A stretch of 64,000 nt of DNA from Strongylocentrotus purpuratus (Eukaryota > Echinodermata > Echinoidea > Camarodonta > Strongylocentrotidae): assembly GCF_000002235.5 (NCBI RefSeq), contig NW_022145610.1, forward strand, positions 33,668,807-33,732,806, read 5' to 3'. Positions 39,347-52,652 of the stretch are shown piece by piece. The number at the start of each line of letters is the position of its first letter. Position 1 is the stretch's first letter. The notes under the pieces are model-generated. The model saw only the letters and a list, made by a program, of their open reading frames with translations. It was not told the origin of the DNA and did no database searches. A program made the translations under genes and the position numbers.

Positions 39347-41460
39347 GCTCCTAAGAACTCAACAGCGAGGTGAGGTCAAAAACCTCATCATGAACCGATC
39401 TTTTATTCATTGATTTATCTTTTCTCCTGCCTAGCTAGCTCGATCTTTAAAAAAAAAAATATAATAATAATGTTTTCTTGTCCCCTACTTTTATTTTTCC
39501 TTTGGAAAAATTCCAGTTTCATTAGTTCCTGGTTTCTCTTTTAAAAGCCTTTTGATAAAGCTAAAAAGTTTCCCCTTTTTAAAAAGATTATTATTGACTG
39601 AAAACCAAGCCAGAGAATCTTTTATTCTCTGTTCAATCACGCACATCTCGCCACATATCCTGTTCTATCTCTTAGAGCAAATTATCTTTTGTATTCGCTC
39701 CACATAACTCAACAGCTAGGTGAGGTGAAAAACCACATAATGAACAGATCTTTTATTCATTGATTTATCTTTTCTCCTGCCTTAGTAAGCTAGATCTTTA
39801 AAAAAAAATGTCATAATGATATTTTTTTCTTGTCCCCATTTTTATTTTTCCTTTCGAAAAAACATCCTGTTTCACAAATTCCTGCTCTCTCTCTTTTAAA
39901 AGCCTTTTTATTCATTCCACTTTTTGATAGAGCTAAAGAATTTCCCCTTTTTAAAAAGATTATTAGTGACTGAAAACCAAGCCAGAGAATCTTATGTTCT
40001 CTGTTCAATCACGCACATGTCCTGCTCTATCTTTTAGAGCAAACTTGATTTTGTATTCGCTCCACATAACTCAACAGCGAGGTGAGGTGAAAAAACCTCG
40101 TAATCAACAGATCTTTTATTCATTGATTTATCTTTTCTCCTGCCTAACTAGCTCGATCTTTAAAAAAAAATATATGTGATAATAATATTTTCTTGTCCCC
40201 TACTTTCATTTTTCCTTTAGAAAAATTCCTGTTTCATTAGTTTCTGGTTTCTCTTTTAAAAGCCTTTTGATAAAGCTAAAAAGTTCCCCCTTTTTAAAAA
40301 GATTATTATTGACTGAAAACCAAGCCAGAGAATCTTTTATTCTCTGTTCAATCACGCACATCTCGCCAGATGTCCTGTTCTATCTCTTAGAGCAAATTAT
40401 CTTTTGTATTCGCTCCACATAACTCAACAGCTAGGTGAGGTGAAAAACCACATAATGAACAGATCTTTTATTCATTGATTTATCTTTTCTCCTGCCTTAG
40501 TAAGCTAGATCTTTAAAAAAAAATGTCATAATGATATTTTTTTCTTGTCCCCATTTTTATTTTTCCTTTCGAAAAAACATCCTGTTTCACAAATTCCTGC
40601 TCTCTCTCTTTTAAAAGCCTTTTTATTCATTCCACTTTTTGATAGAGCTAAAGAATTTCCCCCTTTTTAAAAAGATTATTAGTGACTGAAAACCAAGCCA
40701 GAGAATCTTATGTTCTCTGTTCAATCACGCACATGTCCTGCTCTATCTTTTAGAGCAAACTTGATTTTGTATTCGCTCCACATAACTCAACAGCGAGGTG
40801 AGGTGAAAAAACCTCGTAATCAACAGATCTTTTATTCATTGATTTATCTTTTCTCCTGCCTAACTAGCTCGATCTTTAAAAAAAAATATATGTGATAATA
40901 ATATTTTCTTGTCCCCTACTTTCATTTTTCCTTTAGAAAAATTCCTGTTTCATTAGTTTCTGGTTTCTCTTTTAAAAGCCTTTTGATAAAGCTAAAAAGT
41001 TCCCCCTTTTTAAAAAGATTATTATTGACTGAAAACCAAGCCAGAGAATCTTTTATTCTCTGTTCAATCACGCACATCTCGCCAGATGTCCTGTTCTATC
41101 TCTTAGAGCAAATTATCTTTTGTATTCGCTCCACATAACTCAACAGCTAGGTGAGGTGAAAAACCACATAATGAACAGATCTTTTATTCATTGATTTATC
41201 TTTTCTCCCGCCTTAGTAAGCTCGATCTTTAAAAAAAATGTCATAATGATATTTTTTTTCTTGTCCCCATTTTTATTTTTCCTTTCGAAAAAACATCCTG
41301 TTTCATGAATTTCTGCTCTCTCTCTCTCTTAAAAGCCTTTTTATTCATTCCACTTTTTAAAAGAGCTAGAGAATTTTCCATTAAAAAAAAAGATTATTAT
41401 GAACTGAAAACCAAGCCAGAGAATCTGTTATTCTTTGCTCAATCACGCACATGAAATCTC
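39347..41460. repeat. Higher-order tandem repeat, dimers of about 716 bp
   Basis: Six monomers of about 350-364 bp alternate between two types: cagcgaggtgagg...cctcgtaatcaacag and cagctaggtgagg...ccacataatgaacag. Equivalent points recur 716 bp apart (e.g. 39994 and 40710) with almost no differences. The first and last monomers are more divergent. A short open frame recurs in each dimer only because of the repetition. Confidence 0.92.
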
Positions 41461-41609
41461 GCCAAGGGCTTATCTTGAAGTACCCGGTATCTAAATTATA
41501 TAAAAGGGTAAGGGAATACGGCCAGGCACAATGGAGCTACGGCCACAGAGACGAAGCCGTTTTCAGAACTTGAGAAGGCGCTATTTCTTTTCCCTTTCCC
41601 CCCATCGTT

Positions 41610-43660
41610 TATTAACTGAATAATAATACGTACATAGGAGACACAAAATTATCTCGATTACAAAGGAAAACACATGAATTATACTTATATCACAAAATGT
41701 ATTATACTTTTTTGTTTAACATAGTCAAAATTTTTGTCCAGAGATGATCCTGTTCAACATTTGCCCTCCATAATATTTCCTTTAAATAAATGTCGAATAT
41801 TTTTCTAAAATTACCTTTTCTTTTTTGCGTATATAAAACATAAGAAGCTAAATTAATTAATTAATTTTTAAAAACTACATATTTTGAATGTATATAATCA
41901 CATTGCGTGCCTACAATTATATCACTATATTCATTTTTTCATTATCAAATAATACTTCTGTCTTTCTGAGAAAAATTAAAACCTCGTTCCAAAATTATTT
42001 TTGAGTACTCACAGTCATAAAATAAATGATAATAATTTTCTGTGCATTTGCACTTAAAAAAATAATCATGATCAGATCTTTTGAAACGATATGGATATGC
42101 TTCACATGCTAATAATTTATAGAGTAGTTTGAAATTAAACTGTTTTATTCGTTTTTCCTTAACGTATGTCAAATTCATTTTCCATATATTTGCCAAAGAT
42201 CATTTTTTTCCAAAAACAAATTCCCAATAGATTTGAATATTTGGATTTATAAAGGTTTTATCAACTAATACCTTATATATAATGTGTGACATTTTTGTTT
42301 TTGTAACTGATATATTATGACATATTTTTGGTGTCAATTCTAAAAAATGAAGACGTGTATTTTTATATGAACCAAAAACAGTTTCACATTCTAATTTTCT
42401 TTTCCAGTCACGAGGTATACACTTCCAAAGTAATTTAACCACACATAAATTGTTATTTTTAATACAAAGTAATTCTTTTGCCCGATTTACATCTACAACC
42501 CCTTTGGCGTCTACGATGTCCACAATAAATAATATTCTAGATTTTAGCCAGTGTTTCCACCATAAACATAATTTTATTCTCTTTTATATATGTGTTTTCC
42601 CTTAACAGCTGCATTCTAATATTATTGACCTCATTACATGATTTATTTTAAACATTGACATTTTTGCCATGCGGAAAATGAAGGTATTTCTTTTAGAACT
42701 GTTAAATATTCGTTTTTTAAGAAACTCATCTTGAGCACTAAAAAGTTAGGCCCAAGATAATTTAAATAGTAATATGGAAGAATCTTCCATCTAAAATTAT
42801 GATCTTTATTATCCATTAACTTAAAGAGCCAATTTACTTTTAAAGCAAAACTTAGCAAAACAAAATCTGGCATATTCAAACCTCCTTTATCAGTTAACCC
42901 GATTATAGTTTTTCTCTTTACCCTATCTAAACCATCCCATACAAAATTGTAAATGAGTTTTTCAATTTGTTCATTTATACAATCAATATTTGACAATACA
43001 AGTGATTTCAATACAGTTATTTTACCAAAGTATGTCAACTTTCTACATTTCCACTGTTTAAATTGGTTTTCAATATGTTCTACCTTTTCCTTATCATGTT
43101 CTTACGAAAATAAACCCCGAGTGTTTTTTACAAACCGATTATACTATGTGATTTCCTTTTATTGTTCTACATTAAATTCACCAAAATGAAAACCGGTTGA
43201 TTTTGATACATTTAAAGTAAGTCCTGCTACACAACCAAAAACAATTATTTTATGCATGGCATTTTTAAAAGAAATCTCGTTTGCAACGAAAATTGTTGTA
43301 TCTTCTGCTAATAAGCTAATTTTCTCTTGAGTAGCAGGCATATCTCTTAATCCTGGTAATTGAACACCTTGAATAGCTTCATCTGATCTAATCTCCATTG
43401 CTAATATTTCGATGACAACTAAAAACAATAGAACAGACACTAGGCATCCTTGCCGAAGACCTCTTTGCAGAGAAACAAAAGATGATTGCCAATTATTAAC
43501 AATACAACTTTGAACATTTTTGTAAAGATTTTTTATATATCTAATAAATATACTACCAAAATTAAATTTGTCTAAATTTGTATAATGAAAATCCAAACGT
43601 ATTTGATCGAAAGCCTTTTCTAGATCCAAAAAGATAACAGCTCAGTAATTCTCTCGGCGT
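41610..43660 (-). pseudogene. Tx1/L1-like LINE, RT and C-terminal region, degenerate
   Basis: 5'-truncated near 43660. The minus strand reads DLEKAFDQIRLDFHYTNLD, RGLRQGCLVSVLLFLVVIE and an RT active site written LAEDTT where YADDTT is expected, then LTLNVSKSTGFHFGEF. Later pieces in other frames (43038-42643, 42523-42200, 42196-41945) give MTYFGKITVLKSLVLS, IYNFVWDGLDRVKRKTI, NMPDFVLLSFALKVNWLF and a Cys/His-rich end (CKCTENYYHLFYDCEY). These are typical of Tx1/L1-group proteins. Changed catalytic residue and frameshifts: dead. Confidence 0.82.
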
Positions 43661-43739
43661 CAAAACATCAAAAACTTACTAAGGTTAAGTTTTTGAATTT
43701 TTGATATAATTTTGAAAATATAAGTTCTTAGTCAATGGA

Positions 43740-44270
43740 ACTTGGACTATAGAGTTATGAAGTATCCCCAATCATGGGAGTAGAATTTCAGGTCACAAAG
43801 TTAAGGTCAATGTCATTTTAGGTCAACAAACTTAGACTTTGTGGTGGCATCAACATCAAGATTTTGAATTTTTAGCATATTTTCAAAATTGAATGTTCAA
43901 ATTTCATGAAACTTGTACCCAAGGGTTATCAAGTATCACATATCATATGACACAAATTCCAGGTCACAAGGTCAAAGGTCAGTAGACTTGGATTATGTTT
44001 TCACAACTTAATATGAGAATTTTTTTAATAATAATTAATTTGTTCATATTTCATTCAAGTTACCGATCGTGGTACATTTAATAGTAAATAATTCTTCTGA
44101 TGATTCTTAGTCAATATTCACTTCAAAATGTGATTATATTTAGAGGATTTCATTTTTTGGGGTCTTCTAATGGGCCACCCTGCCTATAAATAATGTTCAA
44201 CTTCAAATTTTCATCATATTGAATTGCGTCATGCAGGCGAGACCGCCGAGAGCGTTTCCCTTGTTTCTAT
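43740..44270. repeat. GGTCA-rich degenerate repeat
   Basis: Repeated words aggtcacaaggtcaa, gtcatttta and taggtcaac with intervening homologous text (tcttagtcaat, gaatttttagcatattttc). It looks like old direct duplications of a unit of about 130 bp. Confidence 0.5.
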
Positions 44271-44561
44271 AAGAAAATGTTGATTGTTGAGGGATTTGGA
44301 ACCTCACGCAAGTAAAGTACAAAGTAAGCAAGATATGGCTAGGAATGAAATGTTAAGTTTGCCGATGACACCTGTATTTCTCAATATAAGTTTGCTGATA
44401 TGATTTGCGTGTGTTTTCCATGTTAGTTTGTTGTCGATGTATATAACTACGTATTCAGTTGTTTCGACTTGAGCGAGAATTGAGTTGTTTAGTAATATTG
44501 GACCCGGTCAATGTTCTATAGTATTCCTGAATAAAATGAACAGTTGTCTTGTTTCTTTAAA

Positions 44562-44945
44562 GTTCAAGTTCAAGTTCAAGTTTATTTTCCACACGTGGTT
44601 AAACAAACAAGTATACATAAATGTTCAGATATATAAAAAATGCAAAGTAAGACAAAATTAACAAACACTAATATTAAGTGAAAAAATAGCGACCAAAATC
44701 GAATGTCCATAAACACAGAACAACTAAATACATGCAGATATAAAAACAAAATAAAAACATGTAGGGGGGGGGGGGAACCAGCAAAGGCCAGGAGCCTATC
44801 GAGGCTAATCGCCAGTACAATAATATATATTTTTGATATTTTATATATAAAAAATATAAAAAACCACAACAATATGACAGTAATAAAAGCGACGTACAGT
44901 ACATGACAAAAGAAAATCAAGTTGGCAAATTAAACAGGCAAACAA
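44562..44945 (-). mobile_element. LINE 3' end with (CTTGAA)n tail, minus strand
   Basis: gttcaagttcaagttcaagt followed by tttattttcc is the reverse of a LINE 3' tail. The rest is AT-rich 3' UTR with a G run at 44765. Confidence 0.5.
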
Positions 44946-47560
44946 AGTGATAACTTGTTTGAATGGATCCAGTTTATAACAGAATTCGTGGTTTATTGTA
45001 TTCAAAATAATTTGGGGATTTTTATTTCAAAGGAAAATGTTCTATTCATCAGCAAAAAAAAAGGAAGGAAAGATTTTCAGAACTATTCTGGAAGTCGTTG
45101 ATATAAAGAAAAAAACTAACAACGGGCCAAGTAAATTCCTCTTGATAGGAGATGTTTTATCATCTGCGACGGATAACCCAATGATCAATATTCTTGCCCC
45201 TAATTATATAAACAGATTAATTTCTTACAGACCAATCTTTTATCCTATGAGGTATGCGGCAAATATAGAGCACTCTCTGTGTTCTAATACATGAGGGATT
45301 AGTGTAATTCTTAATATCAAGTTAATGATCTTTATCAGACTGCCTATCGTCTCTAAACATGTGTACATAAATTGGGAACAATCCAAGAGTCTGATATTTC
45401 ACTTTAACCCTCTGTGGTGTTTGTTGCTTCCAATAAATGTACATGCCTAAAATAATTGTATATTCAAGATGTGATCGAAAGTCCACTCCTAGTTTCTAAT
45501 TTTAATCTACATTTTATTATTGTTTTGTTTTGTTACGTATTCTAATATTTAGTTTTTGTTTAATTTGTATCTTGTTTTAGATTGTATTGACATGTTATCA
45601 TGTAATACAGGTCTCTCTTGCAAAGCAGTTTTTATATACTGAAGAGACCACCCTGTATATGAAACACATAATACATAAACGAATGAACGGATACAGATAT
45701 ATTTATATATTTCTAGATGTAATAGACATTAGTATCCACTGTCAATATTCCATGATAGCTATTCAGATCTTTACTTGACCTTTAGTACCTATACATGACA
45801 TGAAAGTACGAAATAAACATCACGAGTGAATTCTACTCCCTTCAGAAGCTGAGAATACACCTATGGAACATTGGGCTCAAAGTTTTATGCAATTTATGAA
45901 AATTGCCAAGCATTGCCCGAATATAAAAAATGCTAGCTAACGACATGAGATCACGAATCATCACCATGATTCTCATCAACAACATCAAATCTTCAACGGA
46001 AAGACTTTTTTTAGGTTCATTAAATGCAAAGTCCACTATCCTATCGGGGATCTTTTGGGCAAACGCTGCGAACAAGATGATGTTTTACACGTTACCAGAG
46101 CCCAAATGCCTTATCCTTGCCCAGGTATAGCCTTAAACAACCTAAGACATGCTAATGTGGGTATATTTCACCTTCTCATCTGTAATGATAATAATAATAA
46201 TCAGGGGTGTCGATTTGTATCCGTGGTTGGGGGGGGGGGGGGGGATGATAGATGCCAAGATATTTTCGGCAATCGATCAAAGCAACCAAGAGGTAAAAGC
46301 GTGTGGCAGGTTGCACCCCCTCCCTTTCAAGTTATTAACTTTTTCAAGTCACCCTAAAAAAAGATAACATTTCAGAGAATATAAGAGTGGTAATAAAATT
46401 AATAACATGCTAAATTTTAGTCCTGACTCTTACCTGCAGTGTAGGCCACGAAATTTAGACATTACCCCCCCAAAAAAAATCCAATGGTGAGGGATATCAA
46501 CTTGTGAAAGTAATATGTTACCAGTGGGCAAATGCATTAATAAGCGACCAGGAAAGGTTCATGTAGACAGAAAATTCTTTATTTCCTGGTGATAGAAACA
46601 TACATTTTATGAATATTGATGTCTCCAAACAACATTCATTGTGAAAAACCCATTCCAATATTCTGTGTAAGGAGATCTCAAAAAAACATTGTTCTCATTA
46701 GTAAACGAAAAACATATTGCTCTTGGTTCTTCATTGGACTCTCTTCTTTCTTTAATTAAACCAACTGAATCCTCTCTGCGCGAAAATCAATTCAATGAAA
46801 CAGAATATCACTGATGCAAAATTTGGTTCTCAAAATGACAGAATATTTCCATTCCTGATCTCATACAAACTGTTCGTTTCTTAAAAACATAAAATGAAAT
46901 TTACGTTCCAACTACCAAACAACAAATTTCTATTATCTCCTTCTTCACCCAGATATACTTATCATACCAGATACGCTCTAAAATATAAGCACAATATTCC
47001 CCTAAGGCCCTGACCAGAGCACTATTTTTTTCTTCAAAAACTATAACCAGTCTTTAATAGAAGGTGAATTATTATTGGAAGGGTGTTATAAACAAAACTT
47101 CAAACTTAATAACATTCTAACCTTCAAAAACACCTTAACTATCTTATGCCTGTAACGTTTGAATACAATACATAGGCCTACATCAGCTTTTCAATAAAAC
47201 AAAAATAAGTTGTGACATAATAATCTTTCTCCAAAATATCGAACTGGAGTATTCTTTTGTATCGCTTGTTTATGTACATACAAGGAGCTTATTTTCAAGA
47301 GGCACTAGATCCATGCGTGTAACTTAAGAAAGAACTCTTTGTTTACCCGATTTTGTTCAGGTGTCAATTGAATATTGTTATTAAAAGATGCATGTGTTCA
47401 TACTTTCCCTCGTAATTTAGGTTAATAATTTTGTTCAAGGTAATTAGAGGAAAATGTATATCATTATCTCCATTTGCTATCAAAAGATTTTGCTCCTTTC
47501 GGAAAATAGCTCTTCAAATGTTTTACATTTGGAGATATAAATAAAAAAAAAGAAATGGAT
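44946..47560. other. Intergenic, no gene recognised
   Basis: AT-rich, with a G run near 46230 and short frames lacking recognisable motifs. Part of 45540-45600 resembles 56690-56745 (ctaatatttngnttttgttt), suggesting a shared old repeat. Confidence 0.4.
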
Positions 47561-47727
47561 GAAATCAATAAAATAAAATAGATACCGAGTATGAATCAGG
47601 GAACAAACTGAAAGTTTCGTCTCCTACATGCTGCCATTTGGACAAAACCGTCTTTCTCTTGTCTTTCTTCCTTTTCTCTTCCCCCTTCCTTTTTTCTTCT
47701 GCCCGTTTCTTCCCCTTTTTTCTTTTC

Positions 47728-48086
47728 CCCAGGTAGCAAGCCCATATGGGGCCCAAATGGGGATGCTCTGGGTCACTTGTGCCATCTGGGCTAAATGGAC
47801 CCCATATATGTATCCCATATGGGGCCAATATTTAGTAACCCATATGGGATCTATCTGAGCCAGCCCTTATGGGTCCCAGATGGGATTAAGCTGGACATAC
47901 CCATTTGGGCCCTATTTGGTATGGGTCCCATCTGGGTCCCATCTGTCTGATATGGGTTTACCCATATGGGTCCCATTTGCTTCTTGGGTACAGATGCCTT
48001 AAGGGCCCCAGATGGTTTTTCATATGGGGCCCATGTTTCAGATAATATGGGACCCATGTGGGTCCCACATGGGCTTCCTACCTGGG
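47728..48086. mobile_element. Element built of CCCATATGGG-type palindromes
   Basis: 359 bp with inverted ends CCCAGGTAGCAAGCCCATAT and ...CATGGGCTTCCTACCTGGG. The interior is almost entirely degenerate catatgggncccat units, themselves palindromic. No coding capacity. Confidence 0.78.
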
Positions 48087-48529
48087 TTTTTATCCTCCCT
48101 GTCTCTCATTATCTCTCTCTCTCCCACTCTCTACTTCTTTTTTTGTACTTTTGCGCTTCGCGCTTAACAATTAGCTCGTTGCATTTAACGCTGCGGCTTT
48201 GCATTTGGCGCACTGCATTTCTATGATGCTGTTGATTGAATAAATTGAATCATCAATTCCTGATGAAGCCGCATGAGCGAGAATTCAATTTGTTGTTGTC
48301 TCATATACGGATGTCTCATTTACTTCGTCTTCTATTTTTACATGTATTATGAAAATGAGATAGCAAAATGTGTATATTGATGGTCATCTTGCGAGTATTG
48401 ACCATTAACAACTCTCATCGGGCTCTCATAATTTTTTTGGTGAAATATTGGGGGGGGGGGGGATGATTGTACAGGCCACCCCCACCCCCACCTGAAATAT
48501 TGGGCGTCTGCATCGACACCCATGATAAT

Positions 48530-48600
48530 AATAATAATAATAGGCATTTCTATAGCGCCGCCTATCCAGAAATTCTACTCTGAGGCGCACTAATTTTCAC
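48530..48600. repeat. (AAT)n and SINE-like end
   Basis: aataataataataat followed by tctatagcgccgcctatcc, the reverse of the SINE/LINE ends seen near 17985 and 58055. Confidence 0.6.
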
Positions 48601-48677
48601 TAATTCTCACCATACTACTTACACTTAGTCAAATTGTTTTTGATGTTTACTAAGGATTAGGGTTTCTGCAATCCAAT

Positions 48678-48950
48678 TCAATTCAATTCAATTCAATTTT
48701 ATTTCATTCATTTTAAAAAGACAACATTTCATATAACAACCAGCTATATAACATAAAATACACATTAAGAACATATTTGACATTTGGACATAAAATAAAC
48801 TAAATAGGTTGCAACCTAAAAGGAAAAAAATAATCCTTATATAAAGGTTGACCCTCTTTTATAATAAAAAAATATGAAATATATCCGTTACTAAACATTA
48901 TACTATACACAAATCAAGACAACAAACATACATACAACAAACAAATAAAA
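48678..48950 (-). mobile_element. LINE 3' end with (AATTC)n tail, minus strand
   Basis: caattcaattcaattcaatt then ttatttcattc is the reverse complement of a LINE 3' tail like 34928-34946. Confidence 0.5.
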
Positions 48951-50280
48951 AATATATACATGGATTGTAAGTAACTATATTCCAAAGGGCTTATTATAAT
49001 GGCTATTGCTTGGATCCACACAATTTAGAGGTCACGAGTCAAATATGAAATATTATACTCACCGTTTGCCTAGAGCCTGCCAAATGCGAAATGAATCTTG
49101 GAATGAGGCGCCGAGTCCTCTCCTCAGAAATAGTAATTCACTTATAGAGCTAAAATGATTCACACATAATCTTACACAATTCAAATAAAAGTAACAGGCA
49201 ACAAGTAACATAAGAGGTCTCTTCTAGAACATGTTTTAAATACGTTTATCTCTTTCGCAGGATAAGAGGAGAGTTTGTCTCTGGGTCATGACAGACACCA
49301 AAACATGCAGTGTGTCAACAAAAATGATCTAGAAATCAATCTAATGCAGATTCCTTTTGCACAAATCTGCTTCGCTCCATCATATTTGTATGTGGAAGCG
49401 ACGGGCAACCCGTATGAAATGAAAGAATGGGCTGCGTGTGGCGACATGGTCTAAAAGTGTAACATGGTGCTATACGCTCCTGAAAAGTTAGTCGATGCGT
49501 GTGAACGGACGCACAGTGCGTTGAAATTGCATAAATCTGACTGTACGTTGTTCTATTCGCTCGAGCCAGCTACCTGCTATGTTTTATGAATGGAAGAAAT
49601 AAATAATATCGGAAAAGGAAACTAAGGTATACAGAAACGGATGAAAATATTTAAAAGAAATAAATAAATTGAAAGATAAAAAAAATATGAAGAATGAAAG
49701 GAAAACGATATAAAAATGGAAATGAGCAGGATTCCATATTATTTCTTTTTCTTGTATCTACCTCACGTTTTTCTATACCATTTTCTTTGTTTCTTTCCTT
49801 TCTCTTTTTCCTCTTCTATTTTTTCCCCCTCTTATTTTCTCTCTAATTTTACAACTTCTCTTCGGTTTCTTTCTTTATAGTAAAAGAGGGGGCTGTGGTG
49901 ATTTTCAAATTTAAATTTTCTAAATTATTTCCCGTTTGTTTCTTTTTTGTGTATTTGTGTGTTTATATTGTGTTTATTGCTGTCTTTTGTGATATCTTTA
50001 ACTATTGTATACTCAGTACTACAAACTATTATATTCTGGGGAACTTTTTCAAAACAAGGCAACCATTTCATTTGAAGTTATCGTATTTAAAGCGACTAAA
50101 AGCAACCTTTTCTTTAATTTCCTCCAAAGCTCACTCGTTACGCTCGCTCGCAGTTATTGTTGATGTAATTATGTTACTCATTTGAGATATTTCAGTATGG
50201 TATTGTTGGTGCCCCCATTTAAGAAAACGCTTAGCTCCTCCCCCCCCCCACACACTCCCTGAATATATTGATTAATATAT
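48951..50280. other. Intergenic, no gene recognised
   Basis: AT-rich with pyrimidine-rich (49735-49880) and C-run (50238) stretches. Confidence 0.4.
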
Positions 50281-50289
50281 AAATTCGGC

Positions 50290-50530
50290 GAAACATGCTG
50301 AAGCTAGCTAATTAGTTCTAGCGACTAAGTTCTCCGGAGGATTGTAAACTATAAACTCCTTAAGATGTCTAGCTTCCTCTTAAGGCTTATATTACTTTAG
50401 CTTTAAAACAACGTTTATGGACTAAAATCGACCGATTTGATATTCACGTCTGGAAATTATATATCAGAACTGCATATTCTGAGATTTTCATGGTCGAAGC
50501 CATCATGGAATGGCCTTATAACTAGAGCTA
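50290..50530. repeat. Dispersed repeat shared with 16960-17240
   Basis: Same order of words (agcttcctct, aaaacaa, gaaattatatatcag, catattctgagatt). Confidence 0.6.
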
Positions 50531-50690
50531 ACCAACCAAACAAAAGAATGCATGTCTGTCGCTCAGTGAGTCGGTGGGCATTGTGATGCAATTAATAAAG
50601 TGGCCTGGGACGGCCCTGGGTATCTTCCTCAGCAAGTGGAAATTTTAGTCTGCTGATCCCAGACAGAAAATAAACTACTATACGTGATGT

Positions 50691-50735
50691 TTGGGGGGGG
50701 GGAGGGGAGAGGGAGGGGGAGGGGGAGGGGGAGGG
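50691..50735. repeat. Poly(G)/(GGGGGA)n tract
   Basis: G run of about 10 then gagggaggggga repeats. Confidence 0.9.
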
Positions 50736-51088
50736 AACTCTAATATATATCAAATGCCAGTGCATCTTAATATTCTTCCCACAATTCAATCATTTAAATC
50801 TACTACACTACATAATCTAGAAAATTTCAAATCTTTTGTTGCAAATGTAATTATGTTTACGTCCCTACGACATTCTTTTCAAAATGGAAATTCCTGCAAG
50901 ACTCATTATTACATCATGTAGGAGGGAGGTTCTCTATGTTAAATTAAAAACAAAATCATCTCCCGACATTTGACGATTCTACAAGTAACCTTGCTCGCAG
51001 CCTAACGAATTTTTCGTCTCCAAAGAAAAAAACATTGTTTCGTGGAACTGAGTGTGCATGTGGTGTTTTTTATTCTCCTTCTTACTTA

Positions 51089-51941
51089 GACCCCGTTCTC
51101 ACTCACTTTGAAAGTGGTCTTAGTTAGACCGCTCCAGAGGAACGGGTCTTGGGGAACGGTTTGCGAGCGTTCACACTCCGAGCAGTTTTTTATGGCTCAA
51201 ACCGCTCCACGAGTCAAAGTGGTCTTGTTGCTATGGCAGCTCAGGTCAGCAGGTCAATTTTTTCGCGCGCGGAATACAAACCGTATGTACCGTACTACAT
51301 GTTTCGCACGGAACGTCACTAGCTCACTTCCGGTCAAAGTACGCTTCCGTTCACATTGCACGTTATTAATAAGACCCGTTCCTCAAGGAGCGGTCCAGAA
51401 GTCCACTTCCTGGACCACTTTGACCCCGTTCTCATTCACTTCGTTGGAGCGGTCTAACTAAGACCCGTTCCTCAGGAGCGGTTCTTAGGTGAGTGAGAAC
51501 GGTCAAAGTGGTCCAGGAAGTGGACTTCTGGAGGTGGTCTTGAGGAACGGGTCTTATTAAGAGCGGTTTAGACCGCTCTAACGTGCAATGTGAACGGAAG
51601 CGTACTTTGAGCGGAAGTGAGCTAGTGACATTCCGTGCGAAACATGTAGTACGGTACGTACGGTTTGTATTCCGCGCGCGAAAAAATTGACCTGCTGAAC
51701 TGAGCTGCCATAGCAACAAGACCACTTTGACTCGTGGAGCGGTTTGAGCCATAAAAAACTGCTCGGAGTGTGAACGCTCGCAAACCGTTCCTCAAGACCC
51801 GTTCCTCTGGAGCGGTCTAAGTAAGACCACTTTCAAAGTGAGTGAGAACGGGGTCTTTGACCGTTCTCACTCACCTAAGAACTGCTCCTGAGGAACGGGT
51901 CTTAGTTAGACCGCTCCAACGAAGTGAATGAGAACGGGGTC
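51089..51941. mobile_element. PIF/Harbinger-like MITE with a copy of itself nested inside
   Basis: Outer copy: ends GACCCCGTTCTCACTCACTT and ...GAATGAGAACGGGGTC, with TTA at 51086-51088 and 51942-51944. It is interrupted at 51422 by a second copy of the family. Removing the insert restores the outer internal sequence (ggaccactttgaccgttc), which matches the uninterrupted form inside the inner copy in reverse. Confidence 0.88.
51422..51855. mobile_element. PIF/Harbinger-like MITE, inner copy
   Basis: 434 bp, GACCCCGTTCTCATTC...GAACGGGGTC, flanked by TTT on both sides (51419-51421, 51856-51858). This is a 3-bp target duplication from the outer element. Confidence 0.85.
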
Positions 51942-51975
51942 TTAGTTTATATCATGCGAACGATATGGGTTTACA

Positions 51976-51977
<2 letters not shown>

Positions 51978-52052
<75 letters not shown>

Positions 52053-52070
52053 CAAGAGAGAAAAGGGAGA
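51978..52070. repeat. (GA)n microsatellite
   Basis: Nearly pure ga repeats of about 75 bp beginning 37 bp right of the PIF-like element. Confidence 0.95.
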
Positions 52071-52650
52071 AAAGAGTGACTTTGCCTGGAAACCACACAA
52101 ATCTATATCCGATCCCTATTAGTCATAACATGATTTACGGACCGGCACACTCTTTATATCACGTCGCATTATCGTAGGTGAATAAGATATTTCATACGGA
52201 TGTGCTTGTAACAAGGGTAACCGGTAACAGAAGAAAGAAAAATACATTTGAAAGAAACATTCTGAAAGGAAACGTACCTTGGTTGAAATCTTTTGTAATG
52301 ATGTTCACGCTGTTAGTTTTACATAAAAAATCATCCTATGATCACTGATTGTAACCGTGGGAGCGTGGTTGGAAAACTATTTGACGTGTAAGCATGTCCA
52401 AATTTGGGTATTACTTCGTTCTGCTTTGATACAAACATTCCTCGATACAATAATAAACATTGTTCGAGAAAACTCAGACAGACATATGACGGAAGTGGAA
52501 AATGGAAACAATATTTCTGTTTATGACACTTTACTTAATAGTCAGGTCCAGATTTCAGGTTTGTATGTATGTATATGTATATGTATATATATATGTATCA
52601 TAATGTAATTTAGGAAATATGTGAAAAATCCTAAAATGTAAATACCGAAC
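52071..52650. other. Intergenic, nothing recognised
   Basis: Includes a short (TATG)n stretch near 52565-52600. Confidence 0.4.
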
Positions 52651-52652
52651 TA

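Noticed and set aside
39994..40895. Identical 61-residue frames 716 bp apart
   Set aside because: They are copies within the higher-order tandem repeat.
39347..41460. CRISPR-like array
   Set aside because: Repeats are about 358 bp with no short spacers, in a eukaryotic context.
45037..45294. Short plus-strand frame
   Set aside because: No recognisable motif, no splice context, AT-rich surroundings.
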